From contig JABEVE010000053.1 of assembly GCA_013044035.1 (NCBI GenBank), positions 1-64,000 on the forward strand: a stretch of 64,000 nucleotides of DNA, read 5' to 3'. The stretch's first letter is position 1. Each line of letters opens with the position of its first letter. Below the pieces are notes generated by a model. It made no database searches. It was given only the letters and a program-made list of their open reading frames with translations, and was not told where the DNA came from. Below, in pieces: positions 57,071-64,000 of the stretch. Source of the DNA: Burkholderiales bacterium. Lineage in GTDB: Bacteria; Pseudomonadota; Gammaproteobacteria; Burkholderiales; Burkholderiaceae_C. The position numbers and the translations under genes were made by a program.

Positions 57071-57851
57071 GCGCTGCTCCTTGTTCGAGCGGTGAAGTTG
57101 CCGATTGGGGTCGAGGTCCTGTTCACGCCGTGCTCCTATCCGCACGCTGGGCAAGGCGGGTGTGGAACCCGTGTGAACGGGGCCAATTCAGTGACTCGGG
57201 ATCTTCTGGGTTTGATGACGTCCTGGCTGTCGGTCAAAACAAAGAGGGTGACACGATCGGCATCGCGCCTGGGAGCAGACCGATGTGCCTGTAGTCTGTC
57301 CGGCAACGATCCCCAACGTCGAACCCGTTCATTGCCACCGCGTCAGTCTGAGCATAGCCGGATGATGGCGCAATCGACGGGTTTGCCCTCCATGGGCCGA
57401 CACCTCGATGCTGAGCGATGCCGCCCACTCCGGCTCGAACCTGGCTTCCTGATCCGGGTCGTCATGTCTGGTTGTTCGCGACGGGGCAAGGCGGGTTGGA
57501 CGGTTGTGTCGAGGAGGCATGGCTTCACCCTGGATGGATTGGTCAGGTCGCTGTGCGAACTCGCGATCTGGTTTGGTCCTGGCGCCCGCTTGTTTCGTTG
57601 GGATCTCGGCGCCGGCATGAACAGCAACGCCGAGCGGGTCTGCACGCACCATCGACTGGTTGAGGTGCAAGGCAAGGTGTGAGCACGCAGGGTATGGTGG
57701 GTGGGTGGCATGGCTATAATTTCGAAGCTTTGGGCTATGCTGCTTCAGGCATGAACACGGGTTGCGTGCACACCCGACGCGTCCCAAACACAGCGTGCTT
57801 TCAACGCCATACAACAAGCCACGCGACATCAAGCGTTCGGAGAACCAATCA
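57071..57851. other. 781-base intergenic region upstream of carA
   Basis: Open frames on both strands (for example plus 57053-57682 and minus 57329-57898) have no recognisable domain and overlap each other, so I do not call a gene. A TATAAT at 57715-57720 may be the -10 of a carA promoter about 130 bases before the carA ATG. The leader has several GC-rich segments but I could not fold a convincing attenuator. Confidence 0.5.
57715..57720 (+). promoter_or_regulatory. possible -10 element of the carA promoter
   Basis: Perfect TATAAT with no good TTGACA at the expected spacing. The only consensus-like -10 seen in the gap ahead of carA. Confidence 0.35.
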
Positions 57852-59015
57852 ATGCTGCCGTTGCAACCCAAAGCGATTTTGGCCCTCGCCGACGGCACGG
57901 TCTTTCACGGTATTTCCATTGGCGCAGCCGGAGAAAGCACGGGTGAGGTGGTGTTCAACACGGCCATCACCGGCTACCAGGAAATTCTCACCGACCCGAG
58001 TTATTGCCAGCAAATCGTCACGCTGACCTACCCGCATATCGGCAATGTCGGTGTGAACCAGGAGGACGTGGAGGCTGCGAAAATCCATGCCGCTGGGCTG
58101 ATCATCAAGGATCTGCCGCAAATCGACTCGAATTTTCGCAAAACCGAAGGCCTGGGCGATTATTTGCGGCGCACGGGTACGGTTGCCATCGCCGGCATCG
58201 ATACGCGCAAACTCACCCGCTTGTTGCGCAGCAAAGGCGCGCAGAACGGTTGCCTCATGGCATGGCCCCTCGGCCAAGTCGTCGCCGCCGCCGATGTGGA
58301 GCATGCACTTGACAAGGCCCGCCGCTTCCATGGCCTGGCCGGGATGGATCTGGCCAAGGTTGTGAGCACGACCGAGCCCTATGCCTGGAGGCAAACTGCC
58401 TGGTCGCTCGACCAGGGTTATGGCGAGTCGGGCGGAACGGGCTTTCACGTTGTTGCCTACGATTTTGGCGTCAAGTTCAATATCTTGCGTTTGCTGGCTT
58501 CGCGTGGCTGCCGTGTGACGGTGGTGCCGGCGCAGACCTCTGCCGAAGTGGTGCTGTCCATGCGGCCCGACGGTGTGTTCCTGTCGAATGGGCCGGGCGA
58601 TCCCGAGCCCTGTGACTACGCTATTGCGGCGGCGCGCAGTTTGATCGAGCATAGCGTGCCCACGTTCGGGATTTGCCTGGGTCACCAGATCATGGCATTG
58701 GCAGCAGGCGCGCGGACTTTCAAGATGAAATTCGGTCATCATGGGGCCAACCATCCCGTGAAAAACCTCGACACCGGGCGCGTGAGCATCACCAGTCAGA
58801 ATCACGGCTTCGCTGTCGATGCCGAAACACTGCCGCGGCATGTGCGCACCACCCATGTCTCCTTGTTCGACGGCACCTTGCAGGGTTTCGAGTTCCGCGA
58901 CAAACCTGCTTTTTGTTTCCAGGGACACCCCGAAGCCAGCCCAGGCCCTCATGAAATTGGCGAATTGTTCGACCGCTTCGTCGGCTTGATGCAGCGTCAA
59001 CGGGCCGCAGCCTGA
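57852..59015 (+). CDS. carA: carbamoyl-phosphate synthase small subunit (glutaminase)
   Basis: 387 residues. N-terminal domain starts [20 protein letters not shown] with [17 protein letters not shown]-terminal class I glutamine amidotransferase has the nucleophile Cys275 in [16 protein letters not shown], and His-Glu in the [13 protein letters not shown] segment. Supplies ammonia to CarB for pyrimidine and arginine synthesis. Start at MLPLQPK; the upstream in-frame ATG is not conserved. carB follows after leuE. Confidence 0.97.
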   Translation: MLPLQPKAILALADGTVFHGISIGAAGESTGEVVFNTAITGYQEILTDPSYCQQIVTLTYPHIGNVGVNQEDVEAAKIHAAGLIIKDLPQIDSNFRKTEGLGDYLRRTGTVAIAGIDTRKLTRLLRSKGAQNGCLMAWPLGQVVAAADVEHALDKARRFHGLAGMDLAKVVSTTEPYAWRQTAWSLDQGYGESGGTGFHVVAYDFGVKFNILRLLASRGCRVTVVPAQTSAEVVLSMRPDGVFLSNGPGDPEPCDYAIAAARSLIEHSVPTFGICLGHQIMALAAGARTFKMKFGHHGANHPVKNLDTGRVSITSQNHGFAVDAETLPRHVRTTHVSLFDGTLQGFEFRDKPAFCFQGHPEASPGPHEIGELFDRFVGLMQRQRAAA

Positions 59016-59033
59016 GGCCCGGGCTCCGCCGTC

Positions 59034-59687
59034 ATGCATGATCTGTTCGGCATCACCGATCTCGGGCTGTATGTGCTCGGCGTGGTGTTCATCGTGCTGC
59101 TGCCGGGGCCGAACTCCTTGTACGTGCTCAGCGTGGCCGCGCAGCGCGGGGTGAGGCAGGGCTATCTCGGGGCCTGTGGCATTTTCATCGGCGACACGGT
59201 GCTCATGGTGCTGGCCGCCGCGGGCCTGGCCAGTCTGCTCGAAGCGGTCGCCTGGCTGTTCGTCGTCGTCAAATTGCTCGGTGCGGCCTACCTCGCATGG
59301 ATTGGTTTGAACATGCTGCGCGTCGCGTTGCGTCGCTACAGGCAGGCCGAAGCGCCTTTCGCGCCAACGGCGCGAGTCGATGCGGCGCATCCCTTGGGCA
59401 AGGCCTTGCTCATCAGCTTGCTCAACCCCAAGGCCATTTTCTTTTTCATATCGTTTTTCATTCAATTCGTCGATCCGGCCTATGCCCATCCAGCGCTGTC
59501 CTTCCTCATTCTGGGGGGCATCGTGCAATTGTTCAGCCTGCTCTATCTGTCCACGCTGATCTTCGCCGGTTCGCGCCTGGCTGAGGCGTTCCGCCGCCGT
59601 CGCCGCCTGGCCGCTGGGCTGACCGGCGTGGTGGGCGCGGCATTCATGGCATTCAGCGCGCGGCTCGCTACGGCATCGATCAAGTGA
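59034..59687 (+). CDS. leuE: LysE/RhtB-family amino-acid exporter (LeuE type)
   Basis: 217 residues, mostly hydrophobic with about six membrane segments. Typical N-terminal LPGPNSLYVLSVAAQRGVRQGYLGACGIF, middle YLAWIGLNMLR, and LLISLLNPKAIFFFISFFIQF. Exports leucine or related amino acids. It sits between carA and carB (18 and 39 bases), so all three are probably one transcript. Substrate is inferred from the family only. Confidence 0.85.
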   Translation: MHDLFGITDLGLYVLGVVFIVLLPGPNSLYVLSVAAQRGVRQGYLGACGIFIGDTVLMVLAAAGLASLLEAVAWLFVVVKLLGAAYLAWIGLNMLRVALRRYRQAEAPFAPTARVDAAHPLGKALLISLLNPKAIFFFISFFIQFVDPAYAHPALSFLILGGIVQLFSLLYLSTLIFAGSRLAEAFRRRRRLAAGLTGVVGAAFMAFSARLATASIK

Positions 59688-59726
59688 CCCTCCCAATTTC
59701 TCCCAGCATTCCACCTGCATCGCCCC

Positions 59727-62700
59727 ATGCCCAAGCGCACAGACATTCAAAGCATCCTGATCATCGGTGCCGGCCCGATCGTCATCGGCCAAGCCTGCGA
59801 GTTCGATTATTCCGGAGCCCAGGCCTGCAAGGCCTTGCGTGAAGAGGGTTACAAGGTCATATTGGTCAACAGCAATCCGGCCACGATCATGACCGATCCG
59901 GAAACGGCCGACGTCACCTACATCGAGCCCATCACCTGGCAAGTGGTCGAGACCATCATTGCCCGCGAGCGTCCCGATGCCATCCTGCCGACCATGGGTG
60001 GACAGACCGCGCTGAACTGCGCCCTCGACCTGCACCACAACGGTGTGCTGACCAAGTACGGCGTGGAACTCATCGGTGCCAAGCCCGAGGCCATCGACAT
60101 GGCCGAGGACCGGCAGAAATTCAAGCAGGCCATGACCCGCATCGGCCTGGGTTCGGCGCGTTCGGGCATCGCCCATACCCTGGACGAAGCCTGGGGCGTG
60201 CAGAAGACCATCGGCTTTCCCACCGTCATTCGCCCCAGCTTCACGCTTGGCGGAACGGGCGGCGGCATCGCCTACAACCCGGAAGAGTTCGAGACCATTT
60301 GCAAACGCGGCATCGAAGCTTCGCCGACCAGTGAGCTGTTGATCGAGGAATCGTTGATCGGCTGGAAGGAGTTCGAGATGGAGGTTGTGCGCGACCGCGC
60401 GGACAACTGCATCATCGTCTGCTCGATCGAGAACCTCGACCCGATGGGTGTGCACACCGGGGATTCGATCACCGTCGCTCCGGCGCAAACCCTGACCGAC
60501 AAGGAATACCAGGTCATGCGCGACGCCAGCATTGCCGTGCTGCGCGAGATTGGCGTGGATACCGGCGGATCCAACGTGCAGTTTGCCGTGAATCCGGCTG
60601 ACGGCCGGCTCATCGTCATCGAGATGAATCCGCGTGTGTCGCGATCCTCCGCGCTGGCCTCGAAAGCCACAGGATTCCCCATTGCCAAGATCGCGGCCAA
60701 GTTGGCCGTGGGCTACACGCTGGACGAGTTGCGCAACGACATCACCGGTGGCATCACCCCGGCGTCGTTCGAGCCGACCATCGATTATGTGGTCACCAAG
60801 GTTCCGCGCTTCGCCTTCGAGAAATTTCCCCAGGCTGATGCACGCCTGACGACCCAGATGAAATCCGTGGGCGAGGTCATGGCCATCGGTCGGACCTTTC
60901 AGGAAAGTTTCCAGAAAGCGCTGCGCGGTCTGGAAGTCGGTGTCGACGGCCTCAACCAGAAAACCATCGATCGCGAGACGTTGGAGCGCGAACTCGGCGA
61001 GCCCGGCCCGGAGCGCATCTGGTATCTGGGTGACGCCTTGGCGCAGGGCTTCAGCCTGGATGATGTACACCAGCTCACCCGCATCGATCCCTGGTTCCTG
61101 GCACAGATCAAGGACATCGTCGATACCGAACTGCAACTCGAGCGCACCCAGCTCGAAGCACTGGATGCCAACACGCTGCGCTGGCTCAAGCGCAAGGGTT
61201 TTTCGGATCGGCGTATGGCCTATTTGCTCAAGTCCACCGAGAGCGCCGTGCGCAAGCGCCGTCACGAGTTGGGCGTGCGCCCGGTGTACAAGCGGGTCGA
61301 TACCTGTGCCGCCGAGTTTGCCACGCAGACCGCCTACCTCTACTCGACTTACGAGGAGGAGTGCGAGTCCGAGCCCACCGATCGCAAGAAAATCATGGTG
61401 CTGGGCGGCGGGCCCAACCGCATCGGCCAGGGTATCGAGTTCGATTATTGCTGCGTGCATGCGGCGCTCGCGCTGCGCGAAGACGGCTACGAGACCATCA
61501 TGGTCAACTGCAACCCCGAAACCGTCTCGACCGATTACGACACGTCCGACCGACTCTACTTCGAGCCGCTGACGCTGGAAGATGTGCTGGAAATCGTCGA
61601 CAAGGAAAAACCCACTGGCGTCATCGTGCAATACGGCGGCCAGACGCCACTGAAGCTGGCGCTGGCGCTGGAGGCTGCAGGCGTGCCCATCATCGGCACC
61701 AGCCCGGACATGATCGACGCCGCCGAGGACCGCGAGCGATTCCAGCATCTCATCAACGATTTGGGTTTGCTGCAACCAGCCAACCGCACCGCACGCTCCG
61801 AGGCGGAGGCCATCGCCAGGGCCGAGGACATCGGCTATCCACTGGTGGTACGCCCCAGCTATGTGCTGGGTGGACGGGCGATGGACATCGTGCACGAGCA
61901 ACGCGATCTCGAGCGTTACATGCGCGAGGCCGTCAAGGTGTCGCACGACTCGCCCGTGCTGCTCGACCGCTTTCTCAACGATGCCATCGAATGCGATGTC
62001 GATGCCATTTGCGATGGCCATGACGTGTTCGTTGCCGGTGTCATGGAACATATCGAGCAGGCTGGGGTGCACTCGGGCGATTCGGCCTGCTCGCTGCCAC
62101 CCTATTCGCTGTCGGCTGCCACCATCGCCGAGCTCAAGCGCCAGACCGTGGCCATGGCACATGGGCTGCATGTGGTGGGTTTGATGAACGTGCAGTTTGC
62201 GATTCAGCAAGACGGTGGCGAGGATCGCATCTTCGTGCTGGAGGTCAACCCCCGCGCTTCCCGCACCGTTCCCTTCGTCTCCAAGGCCACCGGCCTGCAA
62301 CTGGCCAAGATCGCCGCGCGCTGCATGGTCGGCCAGACCCTGGCGGGGCAACGCATTCCTGCTGAGGTCGTACCCGACTACTTCAGTGTGAAAGAGGCGG
62401 TTTTCCCATTCGTCAAATTCCCCGGGGTCGATCCCATACTCGGTCCCGAAATGAAATCCACCGGCGAGGTGATGGGAGTGGGCCGCAGCTTTGGCGAGGC
62501 TTTCGTCAAATCGCAAATTGCCGCGGGCTCACGCTTGCCGGAGGTGGGCGTTCCCGGCAGCGCCAAGGTGTTCCTGTCCGTCAAGAACAACGACAAGGCG
62601 CGCATGGTGGATGTCGCGCGCGAGTTGGTGGCCATGGGCTTCCTGCTCACGGCCACGCGCGGCACGGCGGCTTCCTTGGCGGCGGCTGGCTTACCGGTGG

Positions 62701-62969
62701 ACGTGGTCAACAAGGTCACCGAAGGCCGACCCAATGTCGTCGACATGATGAAGAACGGCGACATCGTGCTGGTGGTCAACACGGTGGAGGAGCGACGCAA
62801 CGCGATTGCCGATTCCCGTGCCATCCGCATCACCGCCCTGGCCAGCCGTGTGGCCACCTTCACCACCATCGCAGGGGCCGAAGCTGCCGTGGAGGGGATG
62901 AAGTGCCTACGGCAGTTTGAGGTCTATCCGCTGCAGGCTTTACATCAGTCGCTGCGTTTGGCACACTGA
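59727..62969 (+). CDS. carB: carbamoyl-phosphate synthase large subunit
   Basis: 1080 residues with the two homologous halves of CarB. N-terminal half: [32 protein letters not shown] and [19 protein letters not shown]-terminal half: [31 protein letters not shown] and [18 protein letters not shown]. The C-terminal allosteric MGS-type domain ends near LQALHQSL. Makes carbamoyl phosphate from bicarbonate, ATP and ammonia from CarA. Confidence 0.98.
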   Translation: MPKRTDIQSILIIGAGPIVIGQACEFDYSGAQACKALREEGYKVILVNSNPATIMTDPETADVTYIEPITWQVVETIIARERPDAILPTMGGQTALNCALDLHHNGVLTKYGVELIGAKPEAIDMAEDRQKFKQAMTRIGLGSARSGIAHTLDEAWGVQKTIGFPTVIRPSFTLGGTGGGIAYNPEEFETICKRGIEASPTSELLIEESLIGWKEFEMEVVRDRADNCIIVCSIENLDPMGVHTGDSITVAPAQTLTDKEYQVMRDASIAVLREIGVDTGGSNVQFAVNPADGRLIVIEMNPRVSRSSALASKATGFPIAKIAAKLAVGYTLDELRNDITGGITPASFEPTIDYVVTKVPRFAFEKFPQADARLTTQMKSVGEVMAIGRTFQESFQKALRGLEVGVDGLNQKTIDRETLERELGEPGPERIWYLGDALAQGFSLDDVHQLTRIDPWFLAQIKDIVDTELQLERTQLEALDANTLRWLKRKGFSDRRMAYLLKSTESAVRKRRHELGVRPVYKRVDTCAAEFATQTAYLYSTYEEECESEPTDRKKIMVLGGGPNRIGQGIEFDYCCVHAALALREDGYETIMVNCNPETVSTDYDTSDRLYFEPLTLEDVLEIVDKEKPTGVIVQYGGQTPLKLALALEAAGVPIIGTSPDMIDAAEDRERFQHLINDLGLLQPANRTARSEAEAIARAEDIGYPLVVRPSYVLGGRAMDIVHEQRDLERYMREAVKVSHDSPVLLDRFLNDAIECDVDAICDGHDVFVAGVMEHIEQAGVHSGDSACSLPPYSLSAATIAELKRQTVAMAHGLHVVGLMNVQFAIQQDGGEDRIFVLEVNPRASRTVPFVSKATGLQLAKIAARCMVGQTLAGQRIPAEVVPDYFSVKEAVFPFVKFPGVDPILGPEMKSTGEVMGVGRSFGEAFVKSQIAAGSRLPEVGVPGSAKVFLSVKNNDKARMVDVARELVAMGFLLTATRGTAASLAAAGLPVDVVNKVTEGRPNVVDMMKNGDIVLVVNTVEERRNAIADSRAIRITALASRVATFTTIAGAEAAVEGMKCLRQFEVYPLQALHQSLRLAH

Positions 62970-62987
62970 GCAGATAGATCGATGAAT

Positions 62988-63021
62988 CGCCGTGGCAGTG
63001 CGCTGCTGCGGCGTTTTTTTT
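62988..63021 (+). terminator. rho-independent terminator between carB and greA
   Basis: CGCCG (62988-62992) pairs with CGGCG (63009-63013), with inner pairing between GGCAG and CTGC and a small loop, followed by eight Ts (63014-63021). The greA ATG is only 27 bases further, so greA either uses read-through or a promoter inside or upstream of this hairpin. Confidence 0.85.
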
Positions 63022-63047
63022 GAAATGCCATCACTGGATCATTTTTC

Positions 63048-63521
63048 ATGTCCACACCCATGACCCGCCGCGGCGCGGAAAAACTCAAGGCTGAACTGCA
63101 GCGCCTCAAATCCGTTGAGCGTCATGCCGTCATTCAGGCCATTGCCGAGGCAAGGGCGCAAGGCGATTTGTCGGAAAACGCCGAGTACGAAGCGGCGAAG
63201 GATCGCCAGGGCTTTATCGAAGGCCGAATTGCCGAGCTGGAAACCAAGCTGTCGTCGGCGCAGATCATCGATCCCGCCGAACTGCATGCCGAAGGTCGGG
63301 TCGTGTTCGGTGCCACCGTGGAGTTGTCGGACGAGGAAAGTGGTGATGTCGTGGTCTACCAGATCGTCGGTGACGATGAGGCCGACTTGAAGCTGGGCAT
63401 GATTTCCGTGAGTTCACCCATTGCCCGTGCACTCATCGGCAAGGAGGAGGGCGACATCGCCCAGGTCATGGCGCCGGGGGGGGTGCGTGGCTACGAGGTC
63501 GTCAAGGTGAAATACGCGTGA
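63048..63521 (+). CDS. greA: transcription elongation factor GreA
   Basis: 157 residues. N-terminal coiled coil ([47 protein letters not shown]) with the acidic tip residues, and a C-terminal FKBP-like domain ending [23 protein letters not shown]. It rescues backtracked RNA polymerase. No strong ribosome-binding site is visible between the terminator and the ATG. The stop overlaps the start of the next gene (GTGA). Confidence 0.96.
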   Translation: MSTPMTRRGAEKLKAELQRLKSVERHAVIQAIAEARAQGDLSENAEYEAAKDRQGFIEGRIAELETKLSSAQIIDPAELHAEGRVVFGATVELSDEESGDVVVYQIVGDDEADLKLGMISVSSPIARALIGKEEGDIAQVMAPGGVRGYEVVKVKYA

Positions 63522-63952
63522 GTGCGCTCCTGCACTTGCGACTGCGCTTCTTGCTTGCCGCCTTGTGGCTTGGCGGCTTGGCAGCCGTTGGCCTGATCGG
63601 CGCGCCGACGGCTTTTGCCATCGTGCCGGACAAGATGGTGGCCGCCATGGTGGCCAGTCGTATGTTCTATCTCATGACTCTTGCCGCGCTGATGCTCGGC
63701 CTCGCGCTGGCTTTGTTGGAGCGTCGTCACGCCAAGCCACTCTCGGCGGCAAAGCCTTTTTTTCTGGTTCTTGGCGGCATTTTCTTTGCTGTGCTGGGCG
63801 AGTTCGGCGTTGTGCCCAACCTGATTCAAGCCGCCGTCAACCACGCAGCCAATGCCGGCAGTTGGCATGCGGCTGCAAGTTTGGTCTATTTGTTGCAGGC
63901 AGTGTGCGTGTCTGCATATGCCTGGATGTTGCCGGCCGCAACTGAACGGTGA
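63518..63952 (+). CDS. DUF4149 membrane protein
   Basis: 144 residues with four hydrophobic segments (about 8-30, 45-65, 80-98 and 115-138). The [32 protein letters not shown] stretch, split here for length only in reading, is typical of the DUF4149 family that follows greA in many betaproteobacteria. GTG start at 63518 overlaps the greA stop (GTGA). Function unknown. Confidence 0.85.
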   Translation: MSALLHLRLRFLLAALWLGGLAAVGLIGAPTAFAIVPDKMVAAMVASRMFYLMTLAALMLGLALALLERRHAKPLSAAKPFFLVLGGIFFAVLGEFGVVPNLIQAAVNHAANAGSWHAAASLVYLLQAVCVSAYAWMLPAATER

Positions 63953-64000
63953 GCCGTGCCCTGAGCCTTTGGTTCTGGCGGCTTGCGTGCATGGCTTCAG

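Noticed and set aside
57053..57682. A 209-codon frame in the gap upstream of carA
   Set aside because: No homology that I can recognise, overlaps other frames on both strands, and lacks a good ribosome-binding site. Kept as intergenic.
57849..62516. A 1555-codon open frame on the minus strand opposite carA, leuE and carB
   Set aside because: It overlaps three well-conserved genes, has no recognisable domain and is explained by GC-rich codon structure on the opposite strand.
63953..64000. Possible gene at the right edge
   Set aside because: Only 48 bases after the DUF4149 stop, with no coding signal that can be recognised.

Overview
The window comes from a high-GC betaproteobacterium of the order Burkholderiales. 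Thiomonas or a close relative is my best guess. It rests on characteristic gene orders (tlpA-aroQ-accB-accC-prmA; pyrR-pyrB-pyrC'; rubredoxin-pilGHIJ-chpA-thiD-hemL; carA-leuE-carB-greA) and on the style of the proteins, not on a database match. Most of the window is ordinary, densely packed chromosome. Genes often overlap by 4 bases, and several start at TTG inside a TTGA stop-start overlap.

Layout. 1-4.9 kb (minus): a zinc-ribbon protein, prmA, accC, accB, a damaged aroQ, tlpA and an unknown conserved gene. 5-9.8 kb (plus): mpl, a Fur-box-preceded feoA-feoB pair and aroC, then tRNA-Arg(CCT). 9.9-14.6 kb (minus): a PlsC-type acyltransferase, a zinc-ligand-less pseudo-dihydroorotase, pyrB, pyrR, ruvX and algH. 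phrB follows on plus. 16.2-26.6 kb (minus): the type IV pilus Chp chemosensory system (pilG, pilH, pilI, pilJ, giant chpA/pilL) with rubredoxin. thiD and hemL follow on plus, then mtgA, aroE, a TonB-like protein, an RNB exoribonuclease, a YqiA-type esterase and a CBS protein on minus.

35.1-38 kb is a patchy accessory stretch: an exported DsrE-family protein, a decayed fragment of a second DsrE copy, a possible IS3 remnant, a NERD nuclease-like gene, a REP-like repeat, and tRNA-Ser(CGA) with its terminator. 38-49.8 kb carries housekeeping genes (serS, ispH, fkpB, radC, an Smr protein, a truncated haemoglobin, an FtsX-like permease, prfC) and the ergothioneine pair egtD-egtB.

50.2-57.1 kb is the most interesting part. 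A diffusible-signal-factor (DSF) quorum-sensing locus pairs an RpfF-type synthase with its own acyl carrier protein and beta-ketoacyl-ACP synthase. Divergent from them are rpfG (receiver plus HD-GYP phosphodiesterase) and rpfC (membrane hybrid kinase with Hpt). A haloacetate (fluoroacetate) dehalogenase-like gene lies next to it. The locus is visibly more AT-rich than its surroundings, especially the divergent promoter region. The window ends with carA, leuE, carB, greA and a DUF4149 gene.
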